The notes under the pieces: model-generated | Database searches by the model: none | Told to the model about the DNA's origin: nothing | What the model saw: the letters and a program-made list of their open reading frames with translations, nothing else | Shown: in pieces, positions 44,389-52,678 of the stretch | Layout of the letters: every line of letters begins with the position of its first letter | Position numbering within the stretch: the stretch's first letter is position 1 | DNA from: Streptomyces sp. NBC_00286 | GTDB lineage: Bacteria; Actinomycetota; Actinomycetes; Streptomycetales; Streptomycetaceae | DNA: 64,000 nucleotides | Assembly (NCBI RefSeq): GCF_036173125.1 | Contig: NZ_CP108054.1 | Span: 248,001 to 312,000 of the forward strand | Direction of reading: 5' to 3' | Made by a program: the position numbers and the translations under genes

Positions 44389-44542
44389 GTGGGGGGACTC
44401 CTTGAAGCGTCAACCGGCAGACCGCTCAAGGCTATTGATCATGCGGGGCCCGGCACAGCCGATTACTGGCCGAGCCGCTCCGCCCGCGGGACCGGGGTAA
44501 ATCTCCTCCCTTCGACCGCACTCCATCCGGCAGACTCACCGC

Positions 44543-45274
44543 ATGGAGACTGCGCAGTTCATCGGAACCCTCGACACCGAGGGCAAGTTGCTGGCGACGG
44601 CCGCCGAAGAGGCCGGGACCGACGCCAAGGTGCCCACCTGTCCCGGCTGGCAGGTGCGGGACCTGGTGCGGCACACGGGCATGGTGCACCGCTGGGCGAC
44701 GGCGTTCGTCGCCGAGAGACACACCTCGTACCACCCCGACGAGGGCCTGCCGGATCTGGACGGTACGGAGCTGATGACCTGGTTCCGCGAGGGCCACCGG
44801 CGGCTGGTCGACACGCTCGCGGGCGCCCCCGCCGACGTGGACTGCTGGAGCTTCCTGCCCGCACCCTCACCGCTCGCCTTCTGGGCACGGAGGCAGGCGC
44901 ACGAGACGACGGTGCACCGGTACGACGCGGAGTCGGCGCTCGGCGGCACCCCGAGCCCGATCGCCGTCGACTTCGCAATCGACGGGATCGACGAGCTGCT
45001 CTTCGGCTTCCACGCCCGCAAGAAGAGCGCGGTGCGCACGGAGGTGCCGCGCGTGCTGAGGGTGCGGGCCGAGGACACCGACGCCGTGTGGACCGTACGG
45101 CTGTCAGCCGAGCCGCCGGTCAGCGAGCGGGGCGAACTGGCGGGCGCCGACAGCGAGTTGACGGGCCCGGCGGCCGAGCTCTACCTGTCGCTGTGGAACC
45201 GTCGGCCCTTCCCGGGCGTGAGGGGAGACTCCTCCCTCGCGACGCTGTGGCGCGAGAAGTCGGGGGTCACTTGA
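44543..45274 (+). CDS. DinB/maleylpyruvate-isomerase-type protein
   Basis: A 243-residue protein with the mycothiol-dependent maleylpyruvate isomerase N-terminal fold. Metal-ligand candidates are in RHTGMVH and the QAHETTVHRYDAE helix (His and Glu). The start has TCPGWQVRDLVRH, typical of the family. These proteins may transfer mycothiol or isomerise; here no partner gene is adjacent. It converges on a MarR gene. Confidence 0.75.
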   Translation: METAQFIGTLDTEGKLLATAAEEAGTDAKVPTCPGWQVRDLVRHTGMVHRWATAFVAERHTSYHPDEGLPDLDGTELMTWFREGHRRLVDTLAGAPADVDCWSFLPAPSPLAFWARRQAHETTVHRYDAESALGGTPSPIAVDFAIDGIDELLFGFHARKKSAVRTEVPRVLRVRAEDTDAVWTVRLSAEPPVSERGELAGADSELTGPAAELYLSLWNRRPFPGVRGDSSLATLWREKSGVT

Positions 45275-45295
45275 AGCTGACCCGCGCGCCGATGA

Positions 45296-45703
45296 TCAGT
45301 CGCCCGGACCGGCCGCCAGCATCCGCCCCAACACCGCGCGCTGCACCGGCAGTACGTCGCCGTGCAGCGCGCGCCCCTCGAGCGTGAGCGAGACGCGTAC
45401 GCCCCGCCGGTCCTGCGGGCACATGCAGCGCTCCACCAGACCGTCCTTCTCGAGCCGGCCGATCAGCCGGGACAGTGCGCTCTGGCTGAGATGGACCCGC
45501 TCGGCGATCTCCTGGACGCGATACGCACCGGCGCCGTCGGCCGCGGCGCAGCCTGCCAGCACGTCGAGCACCTCGAAGTCACTGGCGCACAAGCCGTGTT
45601 GATGCAGTGCGCGGTCGAGCTCGGACACGGTGCGCGCGTGCACCGCGAGGAGGTCGCGCCACTGGTCGACGAGCCCCTGCTCAACGTTCTCCGCAGCCGC
45701 CAT
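45296..45703 (-). CDS. MarR-family regulator of the adjacent efflux pump
   Basis: A 135-residue MarR regulator with VQEIAERVHLSQSALSRLIGRL and the wing LVERCMCPQDRRGVRVSLT. It is divergent from an MFS drug-efflux gene, and the gap holds a clear 25-bp palindrome. A repressor of the pump and of itself is likely. A dyad of Cys in ERCMCPQ is present in the wing and could in principle sense redox state (inference). Confidence 0.82.
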   Translation of the reverse strand: MAAAENVEQGLVDQWRDLLAVHARTVSELDRALHQHGLCASDFEVLDVLAGCAAADGAGAYRVQEIAERVHLSQSALSRLIGRLEKDGLVERCMCPQDRRGVRVSLTLEGRALHGDVLPVQRAVLGRMLAAGPGD

Positions 45704-45750
45704 GACGCCGGACCGTAGCAGAAATCGGGCTTTGTTGCATCCGAATTAAA

Positions 45751-45783
45751 TGCGCTTGCATTGAATGCATGCGCATGTAGTGT
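45751..45783 (+). promoter_or_regulatory. MarR operator overlapping the MFS promoter
   Basis: A 25-bp palindrome covers 45751-45775, with arms TGCGC/GCGCA and TGCATT/AATGCA and one mismatched pair besides the centre. It overlaps the -35 box TTGCAT (45756-45761); the -10 box TAGTGT (45778-45783) follows at 16 bases. The ATG comes 7 bases later, so the mRNA is leaderless. Binding at the palindrome would block RNA polymerase. A weaker TTGCAT...ATGCGC half-match lies at 45735-45755. Confidence 0.7.
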
Positions 45784-45790
45784 GTGGCGC

Positions 45791-47287
45791 ATGACCTCTC
45801 CGCTCCCCGATTCCGCGACCCAGGAACGCTGGACACCTCGCCTGTGGGGCACCCTTCTAGTGCTCTGCGCCGCGATGTTCCTGGACGCGCTGGACGTATC
45901 GATGGTCGGCGTCGCCCTGCCGTCCATCGGCTCCGAACTCGACCTTTCCACCTCGGCCCTGCAATGGGTCGTCAGCGGCTACATCCTGGGCTACGGCGGC
46001 CTGTTGCTCCTCGGCGGACGGACCGCCGACCTGCTCGGCCGCCGCCAGGTCTTCCTGGTCGCCCTGGCCGTGTTCGCGCTCGCCTCGCTGCTCGGCGGGC
46101 TCGTCGACTCAGGCCCGCTGCTGATCGCCAGCCGCTTCATCAAGGGCCTGAGCGCGGCGTTCACCGCGCCCGCGGGCCTGTCGATCATCACCACGACGTT
46201 CGCCGAGGGCCCGCTGCGCAACCGCGCCCTCTCGATCTACACCACCTGCGCCGCCACCGGCTTCTCCATGGGCCTCGTCCTGTCCGGTCTGCTCACCGAG
46301 GCCAGCTGGCGCCTCACCATGCTGCTGCCCGCGCCGATCGCGATCATCGCCCTGATCGCCGGCCTCAAGCTGCTCCCGCGCAGCGAGCGCGAGAAGAACC
46401 ACAACGGCTACGACATCCCCGGCGCCATCATCGGCACGGCCTCGATGCTGCTGCTCGTCTTCACCGTCGTCCAGGCCCCGGAGGTCGGCTGGGCATCGGC
46501 CCGTACGCTGCTCTCGTTCCTCGCCGTCGCCGTCCTGCTCGCGGTCTTCGTCCGGATCGAACAGCGCTCGGCTGGACCGCTGGTCCGGCTCGGCGTACTG
46601 CGCTCCGGCAACCAGATACGGGCCCAGCTCGGCGCGATGACGTTCTTCGGCTCGTACATCGGCTTCCAGTTCCTGGCCACGCTGTATCTGCAGACGCTGC
46701 TCGGCTGGTCGGCCCTGGAGACGGCGCTCGCCTTCCTGCCCGCGGGCGCGCTGGTGGCGCTGTCCGCCACGAAGATGGGAGCCGTCGTCGACCGGTTCGG
46801 CACGCGGCGGCTGATCCCGGTGGGCTTCGCCAGCATGGTCATCGCGTACGCGCTGTTCCTGAACATCGACCTCAACCCCGTGTACGCGGCGGTGATCCTG
46901 CCGACGATGCTCCTGATCGGCGTCGCCTGCGCCCTGGTCTTCCCCTCGCTCAACATCCAGGCCACCAACGGCGTGGACGACCACGAGCAGGGCATGGTCT
47001 CAGGCCTGCTCAACACCTCGGTGCAGGTGGGCGGCGCGATCTTCCTGGCGGTCGTCACGGCCGTCGTGACCGCGAGCGCCTCCGACGACGCCTCTCCGCA
47101 AGCCGTCCTCGACAGCTACCGCACGGGGCTGATCGTGGTGACGGCGATCGCGGTACTCGGCCTGCTGATCACGGCCACGGGTCTGCGCAAGCAGCGTACG
47201 CAGCAGACGACGATCCTGGTCGCCAAGTCCGACTCTGTACAGGAGGGACAGGAGGCGCGCGAGGAGCGGGTGCCGGTCCGCGACTGA
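45791..47287 (+). CDS. MFS multidrug efflux transporter (DHA2 type)
   Basis: A 498-residue carrier with 14 predicted membrane helices, including the DHA2 motifs ALDVSMVGVALPSI and GRTADLLGRRQVFL. It likely exports drugs or metabolites by proton antiport. The leaderless promoter contains the MarR palindrome. A hairpin follows the stop. The N-terminal start at 45791 is chosen over 45761 because of the promoter position. Confidence 0.84.
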   Translation: MTSPLPDSATQERWTPRLWGTLLVLCAAMFLDALDVSMVGVALPSIGSELDLSTSALQWVVSGYILGYGGLLLLGGRTADLLGRRQVFLVALAVFALASLLGGLVDSGPLLIASRFIKGLSAAFTAPAGLSIITTTFAEGPLRNRALSIYTTCAATGFSMGLVLSGLLTEASWRLTMLLPAPIAIIALIAGLKLLPRSEREKNHNGYDIPGAIIGTASMLLLVFTVVQAPEVGWASARTLLSFLAVAVLLAVFVRIEQRSAGPLVRLGVLRSGNQIRAQLGAMTFFGSYIGFQFLATLYLQTLLGWSALETALAFLPAGALVALSATKMGAVVDRFGTRRLIPVGFASMVIAYALFLNIDLNPVYAAVILPTMLLIGVACALVFPSLNIQATNGVDDHEQGMVSGLLNTSVQVGGAIFLAVVTAVVTASASDDASPQAVLDSYRTGLIVVTAIAVLGLLITATGLRKQRTQQTTILVAKSDSVQEGQEAREERVPVRD

Positions 47288-47318
47288 TCCCTCCCCCCTT
47301 CCCTCTACGCAACTACGC

Positions 47319-47351
47319 GCGCCCGGCGGGCTGTTCTTGCCCGCCGGGCGC
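47319..47351 (+). terminator. Perfect 12-bp stem-loop terminator
   Basis: GCGCCCGGCGGG pairs with CCCGCCGGGCGC around CTGTTCTTG, 32 bases after the MFS stop. Confidence 0.75.
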
Positions 47352-47372
47352 TCTGCTGTGAGACTTCCGCCC

Positions 47373-47657
47373 ATGGGGAACAGCGGGGGACGGCGCACTC
47401 AGGCCGAGCGGGACGCGATGACCGTCGAGATCGGCTACGCGCTGGCGAGTGCGGCGGTCGCGGCCGCCGTTGTCTTCGGGGCCATCGCCGGTCCGGCGCT
47501 GGTCTTCGAGCTGCCTGCCGGCGCCGAAGATCTGCTGCTCATGGCCGGGATGTGGCTCGCGGTCGTGGTCTTCTTCGTACGGGTGGTCAGTGTGCTGGTC
47601 CGTTTCGGGCGTGGGTCTCAGCCCAGCCAGCCCGGCCGCACCAAGCCCGACTCGTAG
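47373..47657 (+). CDS. DUF6332-like small membrane protein
   Basis: A 94-residue protein with two hydrophobic helices (about 22-45 and 52-72), preceded by RTQAERDAMTVEIGYALAS, which I associate with Streptomyces DUF6332 proteins. No function is known. The last 40 bases overlap the convergent response-regulator gene. No strong ribosome site is seen, so a leaderless start is possible. Confidence 0.6.
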   Translation: MGNSGGRRTQAERDAMTVEIGYALASAAVAAAVVFGAIAGPALVFELPAGAEDLLLMAGMWLAVVVFFVRVVSVLVRFGRGSQPSQPGRTKPDS

Positions 47658-48283
47658 GCCAGTACGACCAGTTGGGCCCGGTCGCGGGCGCCCAGCTTCA
47701 CCATCGTGCGGCTCACATGGGTCTTCGCCGTGAGCGGGCTGACGACCAGTCGGCGGGCGATCTCGTCGTTGGACAGCCCGATGCCCACCAGGGCCATCAC
47801 CTCCCGCTCCCGCTCGGTGAGTTCGGCGAGCGACTGAGCGGCAGCGGGCTCCTTGGACCGGGCCGCGAACTCGGCGATCAGCCGCCGCGTCACGCCGGGC
47901 GACAGCAGCGCGTCGCCGTCGACCACCGCCCTGACCGCGCGCAGGAGTTCGTCCGGTTCGGTGTCCTTGACGAGGAAGCCGGAGGCCCCGGAACGGATGG
48001 CTTCGAAGACGTACTCGTCGAGCTCGAAGGTGGTGAGCATGACCACCTTGATGTCCTGCAGCCCGCCGTCCTCCGTGATGCGGCGGGTCGCTTCGAGACC
48101 GTCGAGCAGGGGCATACGGATGTCCATCAGGACGACGTCGGGGCGCAGTTCACGCACCTTGCGCAGCGCCTCCTCGCCGTCGGCTGCTTCGCCGGCCACC
48201 TCGATGTCCTTCTGTGCGTCGAGGAGCGCCTTGAAGCCTGCGCGGACCAGTGACTGGTCGTCGGCGAGCAGTACGCGGATCAC
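47618..48283 (-). CDS. NarL/LuxR-type response regulator
   Basis: A 221-residue regulator. The receiver has ADDQSLVRAG and phospho-acceptor DVVLMDIRMP (about Asp54). The HTH domain is LTEREREVMALVGIGLSNDE...TAKTHVSRTMVKL. It is the partner of the histidine kinase encoded upstream with an ATGA overlap. It overlaps the convergent small membrane gene by 40 bases. Confidence 0.87.
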   Translation of the reverse strand: MIRVLLADDQSLVRAGFKALLDAQKDIEVAGEAADGEEALRKVRELRPDVVLMDIRMPLLDGLEATRRITEDGGLQDIKVVMLTTFELDEYVFEAIRSGASGFLVKDTEPDELLRAVRAVVDGDALLSPGVTRRLIAEFAARSKEPAAAQSLAELTEREREVMALVGIGLSNDEIARRLVVSPLTAKTHVSRTMVKLGARDRAQLVVLAYESGLVRPGWLG

Positions 48284-49563
48284 CGGTCCTCCTTGAGTTC
48301 GGCGAGCTTGGCTTTGCGTTCGAGCGGCAGCACGGCCAGTACCCGGAAACCGCCGTCCTCGCGCGGCCCAGCCTCGATCGTGCCACCCAGGGCCGCGGCC
48401 CGCTCCCGCATTCCGGCCAGTCCGTTACCGCCGCCGCCCGCGTCGGCGCCGGTCGCCGGTCCGTCGTCGTCGATACGGAGCTTCAAGGCGTCGTTCTCGT
48501 AGCGGAGCAGCACGCGCGCGTGCCGCGAACCGGAGTGCCGTACGACATTGGTCAGCGCCTCCTGCACGATGCGGAAGGCCGCGAGATCGGCACCCGGCGA
48601 CAGGGCCCGCCGCTTTCCCTCGGTCTCGACGCCGACGGTCAGTCCTGCGCTCGCGGCCTGCTCAACGAGTTCGGGCAGCCGGGAGAGTCCGGGCGCCGGC
48701 GCACGCGGCGCGTCACCGGGCGTGCGGAGCGTGTCGAGCACCTGGCGGACTTCGCCGAGGGCCTCCTTGCTCGCCGCCTTGATGGTGGTGAGCGCGGTAC
48801 GGGCCTGTTCCGGGTCGGAGTCGAGCAGGGCGAGGCCCGTGCCCGCCTGGACGTTGATGACCGAGATGCTGTGCGCCAGCACGTCGTGCAGTTCGCGGGC
48901 GATCCGCAGCCGTTCCTCGTCGGCGCGCCGCCGGGCCGCCTGCAGACGTTCCGTACGCTCCCGATCCCACTGCTCCCGGCGCACGCGGACCAGCTCGGAC
49001 ACCGCGGCGATGGCCACCATCCAGATGGCGACTGAGACGTCCTCGCCCCAGTCGCCCACCGTGTCCCCCTCCGGCGGCAGCCACTGATAGAGCCAGTGCC
49101 CCTCCAGCAGATGGGCCACCCACAGCAGGCCGAGCGCCGCCCAGGCCGCCCGCCGATGCCCGGCGACAACCGCGCTGAAGCAGGCGAGCGCGACGGTCAA
49201 GAAGATCGGGCCGTACGGATAACCGGCACCGAAGTAGAGCAGCGCCGACACCGCGACACCGAACACCACCAGCACCGGATACCGATGCCGCCACAGGAGC
49301 AGCAGGGTGCCCACAAGCAACAACGCCCGGGCGAGGAGGCCGAGGTGCTCGCGGGTAGCCTCCTGCTCCTGCGCGGCGAAGTTACTGCCGACCTGCACGA
49401 ACACGGTGAGCAGCAGCGTCGAACGCCACGGCCGGCGCGGCCGACTCTCCGCTGCCCAGTCATCGCCCTCGTTCCACCACGGCGGCCCGTGCCGCCATCG
49501 CCACGGGGGCCCACCGCGCGCCCAGGGCGGACCGCCGCACAGGCGTGTGCGCTGCTCTTCCAT
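48280..49563 (-). CDS. NarL-type membrane histidine kinase
   Basis: A 427-residue kinase with an unusual N-terminal GPPW motif repeated three times (GGPPWARGGPPWRW, GPPWW), then 4-5 membrane helices, a HisKA_3 box RIARELHDVLAHSISV (His) and a HATPase domain with GGGGNGLAGMRERA. The signal is unknown. ATG 49563 is supported by a TAGCGT -10-like box 7 bases upstream on the minus strand, consistent with a leaderless mRNA. The longer upstream frame overlaps a TetR gene. Confidence 0.83.
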   Translation of the reverse strand: MEEQRTRLCGGPPWARGGPPWRWRHGPPWWNEGDDWAAESRPRRPWRSTLLLTVFVQVGSNFAAQEQEATREHLGLLARALLLVGTLLLLWRHRYPVLVVFGVAVSALLYFGAGYPYGPIFLTVALACFSAVVAGHRRAAWAALGLLWVAHLLEGHWLYQWLPPEGDTVGDWGEDVSVAIWMVAIAAVSELVRVRREQWDRERTERLQAARRRADEERLRIARELHDVLAHSISVINVQAGTGLALLDSDPEQARTALTTIKAASKEALGEVRQVLDTLRTPGDAPRAPAPGLSRLPELVEQAASAGLTVGVETEGKRRALSPGADLAAFRIVQEALTNVVRHSGSRHARVLLRYENDALKLRIDDDGPATGADAGGGGNGLAGMRERAAALGGTIEAGPREDGGFRVLAVLPLERKAKLAELKEDR

Positions 49564-49700
49564 GCCTGCCACGCTAGACGCCGCGGCCGGTCCGGGCGTC
49601 CGCCGAGCGTGGCGATCACACGTACTCCCGGGGAAGTACCTCCTCTGTTCGCGGCTGCTCCCCCTTACATCGCCACGAGGGCGGTCCCGGGCATCCTGCG

Positions 49701-50441
49701 TCAGGCCCCCGACCTGCTGCTGTCTCGTGCTCCTCCCATGCCGGTGTCCTGAGGGAACACCAGGCCGACGCCATGGCCGAGTTGGGCGGCGGCGTGCCGG
49801 AAGAAGGCTTCGCGGTCCTCCACCACGCGGTTGAACTGGCCGAACAGCTCGAAGCCGATCAGCCCGAACAGCTGGGCCCAGGCCGCGACGAGGGCCGTCA
49901 CCACCTCCGGCGGCAGATCCGGTGCGAGGTCCTGGGCCAGCCGCTGTGCCTCCGGCTTGAGCTCGGCGGGCAGGCGGGGCAGGGCGACGCCCACGCCCCG
50001 GTGCGCGTCCCGGACGATCTCGATGAGCAGCAACGCGACCCGGGACGCCGCGGGCACGGTCGAGTCGGGGGCGGCGTATCCGGGCACGGGCGAACCGTAG
50101 ATCAACGCGTACTCGTGCGGATGCGCGAGCGCCCAGCCACGCACCGCCTCGCACACCACTGCCCAGCGCCGGATCGGGCCGGCGTCGGCGACCTTCTCGT
50201 GCGCGGCCTCCGCACTCTCGCCCAACGAGTCGTAGGCGTCGATGATGAGGGCGGTCAACAGGTCGTCGCGGCTGGGGAAGTAGCGGTACAACGCGGAGGA
50301 GACCATGCCGAGTTCGCGGGCCACGGCCCGCAACGAGAGCTTGGCGGCGCCTTCCTTCGCGAGCTGTCTGCGCGCCTCGTCCTTGATGGCCGCGGTGACT
50401 TCGGTCCTGGCTCGGGCGCGGGCTCCTCGGGCGGTACTCAT
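49701..50441 (-). CDS. TetR-family regulator (WHG domain), next to operator array
   Basis: A 246-residue TetR regulator. The HTH is LSLRAVARELGMVSSALYRYFPSRDDL. The C-terminal part (EAVRGWALAHPHEYALIYGSPVPGY) is the WHG type. ATG 50441 lies 22 bases before the first clear unit of an array of near-palindromes that fills the gap to the divergent DDN-family gene. The regulator is the natural candidate to bind the array and to repress itself and the divergent gene. Not proven. Confidence 0.82.
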   Translation of the reverse strand: MSTARGARARARTEVTAAIKDEARRQLAKEGAAKLSLRAVARELGMVSSALYRYFPSRDDLLTALIIDAYDSLGESAEAAHEKVADAGPIRRWAVVCEAVRGWALAHPHEYALIYGSPVPGYAAPDSTVPAASRVALLLIEIVRDAHRGVGVALPRLPAELKPEAQRLAQDLAPDLPPEVVTALVAAWAQLFGLIGFELFGQFNRVVEDREAFFRHAAAQLGHGVGLVFPQDTGMGGARDSSRSGA

Positions 50442-50463
50442 GCCGGGCAGTGTGCCATGAATT

Positions 50464-50779
50464 CGGAGCACTGCACACAAACGTGAGCGGTGCTCTGGAT
50501 TCGGATCGACGCTCTCGCGCCGCCGCAACGCCCCGGACCGAGATCAACGCTCTACCGCGAGATCAACGCCCAGGTCCGAGAGCAGCGCTCCAGCTTCGAG
50601 AGCAGCGCTCGAGCCGGAGAGCAGTGCTCCGCCCTGAGAGCAACGCTCAACTCAGAGAGCAAGAATCGAGTCCGAGAGCGGCACTCAACTCCGAGAGCGG
50701 TGCACACACCCGAGAGCACTGCTCTTGCTTTGGATCACCGATCTCGTGCACACTGCTCTCAAGCGAGAGCAGTGCTCTC
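50464..50779. repeat. Array of about 17 near-palindromic 15-bp sites, 19-bp period
   Basis: Consensus GAGAGCArYGCTCTC. Units start at 50464, 50483, 50502, 50521, 50540, 50559, 50578, 50598, 50617, 50636, 50655, 50674, 50693, 50712, 50731, 50746 and 50765. All steps are 19 bases except one of 20 and one of 15. The last unit, GAGAGCAGTGCTCTC, is a perfect palindrome; 50578, 50598, 50617 and 50712 are close; 50521 and 50655 are the weakest. A possible extra degenerate unit lies at 50443. The array occupies the whole 367-base gap between the TetR start and the DDN-type start, except the last 29 bases. Open frames in it are only a by-product of the repeat. Confidence 0.9.
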
Positions 50780-50808
50780 GCAACCGACCTCAACCACTGG
50801 GGGACCCC

Positions 50809-51261
50809 ATGACGGCACAGCAGCGCTACATCAAGCCCGGCGGCTTCGAGGCCGGCATGAACCGCTTCATCGGCTGGCTCGCCCGCCGCGGCCTCAGCCT
50901 CGTCGGCAGCGCCGAACTCTCCGTCCGCGGACGCAAGAGCGGCGAGTGGCGGCGCGTGCCGGTCAACCCCCTCCCGTACGAGGGCGGCCCCTACCTCGTC
51001 TCGGCGCGCGGCCACTCCGAGTGGGTGCGCAATCTCCGGGCGGCCGGCGGCGGGCGGCTCCAAGTGGGCCGCAAAACGCGGGAGTTCACGGCCGTGGAGC
51101 TGCCCGACGAGGAGAAGCCCGTCGTCCTGCGCACCTACCTCAAGAAGTGGGGCTGGGAGGTCGGCCGCTTCTTCGGTGACGTCACGGCCAAGTCCAGCGA
51201 CGAGGAGCTGCTCGCCGCCGCGCACAACCACCCCGTCTTCCGGATCACCGTCAAGGACTGA
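50809..51261 (+). CDS. F420-type (DDN family) nitroreductase-like oxidoreductase
   Basis: A 150-residue deazaflavin-dependent nitroreductase-family protein with the split-barrel motif LSVRGRKSGEWRRVPVNPL and YLVSARGHSEWVRNLRA, typical of F420-binding enzymes such as Ddn. The ATG follows GGGGGA. It is directly downstream of the operator array and therefore very likely controlled by the divergent TetR. Substrate unknown; quinones and unsaturated compounds are common for the family. Confidence 0.8.
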   Translation: MTAQQRYIKPGGFEAGMNRFIGWLARRGLSLVGSAELSVRGRKSGEWRRVPVNPLPYEGGPYLVSARGHSEWVRNLRAAGGGRLQVGRKTREFTAVELPDEEKPVVLRTYLKKWGWEVGRFFGDVTAKSSDEELLAAAHNHPVFRITVKD

Positions 51262-51287
51262 ACCACGCCCCGGCGGTCCTGGTCAGG

Positions 51288-52490
51288 TCAGCGGTCGAGG
51301 GCGGTCAGAGCGCGCCCCGCCATGGGATGCGTACGGACGATCTCACCGAGCGAGGTCGCCCCACGGGTGATCCCCGTGAACGCCTTCCAGGCGGGCCGGA
51401 AGCCCGTGAGCGCCGCGTGGAACATACCGGGACGGCGGGCGAAAACGATGAGCAGGCGTTTTCCCACGCTCATTTCGACGCCCAGTCCCGCCTTGATGGC
51501 GAAGGCGTAGTTGAGGGCCTGTCGCCGGGTGTCCACGGCGTCGTGTGCCTCGGAGATCCGTACCGCCCACTCCCCCGCGAGCCGCCCCGACCGCAGCGCG
51601 AACGAGATGCCCTCGCGGGTCCACGGCTCGAGCAGCCCCGCCGCGTCCCCGCACACCAGCACCCGCCCGCGAGAGAGCGGCGAGTCGTCGGCGCGGCACC
51701 GCGTCAAATGCCCCGAGGAGATGCTCGGCTCGAAGCCGGCGAGCCCGAGCCGGGCGGTGAAGTCCTCCAAGTACCGCTTGGTGGCGGCTCCTTCACCGCG
51801 CGCCGAGATCACACCGACGGTGAGGGTGTCGCCCTTGGGGAAGACCCAGCCGTAACTGCCGGGCATGGGGCCCCAATCGATGAGGACGCGCCCCTTCCAG
51901 TCCTCTGCGACGGTCTCCGGTACGGGAATCTCCGCCTCCAGGCCGAGGTCGACCTGGTCGAGCTTCACCCCGACGTGTGCTCCTATCCGGCTGGCGCTGC
52001 CGTCCGCGCCGACCACGGCCCGCGCCAACACGGTCTCGCCGTCCTGCAGTACGACGGCCACGGTGCGCCGGTCCGGTACGGCGGAGCCATGCTGTTCCAC
52101 CCGTGCGACCGTGACGCCGGTGCGCAGTTCGGCGCCCGCCTTCTGTGCGTGCTCGACGAGCCGTTGGTCGAACTCGGGCCGGTTGATGAGCCCGAAGAGC
52201 ATCTGCTTGGAGCGGCGGGTGCGGGTGAACCTGCCGTCGAGCGAGAACGTGACCGCGTGCACCCGGTCCCGGAGCGGCAGCTCGAAGCCGGGCGGCAGGG
52301 CGTCGCGCGAGGGGCCGATGATGCCGCCGCCGCACGTCTTGTAGCGGGGCAGCTCCGCCTTCTCCAACAGGAGCACGCGGCGCCCCGCGACCGCTGCCGC
52401 ATAGCCCGCCGAGGCGCCCGCGGGCCCCGCACCGACCACGACGACATCCCATACCCGCTGTGCGTCGCCCGAAGAGTTCTCGCTGCTCAC
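51288..52490 (-). CDS. Geranylgeranyl-reductase-family FAD oxidoreductase
   Basis: A 400-residue flavoprotein with the FAD motif VVGAGPAGASAGYAAA, the family motif KTCGGGIIG, and GDAAGLLEPWTREGISFALRSG. Such enzymes reduce isoprenoid chains, as in lipid or menaquinone side-chain reduction (MenJ-like). The start is GTG 52490; the longer frame upstream has no support. It converges on the DDN-family gene. Confidence 0.8.
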   Translation of the reverse strand: MSSENSSGDAQRVWDVVVVGAGPAGASAGYAAAVAGRRVLLLEKAELPRYKTCGGGIIGPSRDALPPGFELPLRDRVHAVTFSLDGRFTRTRRSKQMLFGLINRPEFDQRLVEHAQKAGAELRTGVTVARVEQHGSAVPDRRTVAVVLQDGETVLARAVVGADGSASRIGAHVGVKLDQVDLGLEAEIPVPETVAEDWKGRVLIDWGPMPGSYGWVFPKGDTLTVGVISARGEGAATKRYLEDFTARLGLAGFEPSISSGHLTRCRADDSPLSRGRVLVCGDAAGLLEPWTREGISFALRSGRLAGEWAVRISEAHDAVDTRRQALNYAFAIKAGLGVEMSVGKRLLIVFARRPGMFHAALTGFRPAWKAFTGITRGATSLGEIVRTHPMAGRALTALDR

Positions 52491-52678
52491 GATGGTCCGC
52501 TGCTCCGATCCAGCCGCCTGCCGCTCCTGCCTCCCGCATCCTACGGCGGACCCCGGCGCAGACCGCTGTGGGAGTATCGGCAGCGTATGCACGAGGCGCA
52601 CCCGTACGCGCGTGCATCCCTCACGTACCAACCACACGTACCCAGCCGTACAACGTCGCACCTACGAGGAGCGTGCCC

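Noticed and set aside
50464..50779. CRISPR array
   Set aside because: The units are palindromic, only 15 bases with 4-base gaps, no unique spacers, and no cas genes are nearby.
50450..50812. 121-codon frame and overlapping frames through the 19-bp array
   Set aside because: The frames are a by-product of the repeat (recurrent Glu-Ser/Arg-Glu units), have no ribosome site and lie fully inside the operator array.
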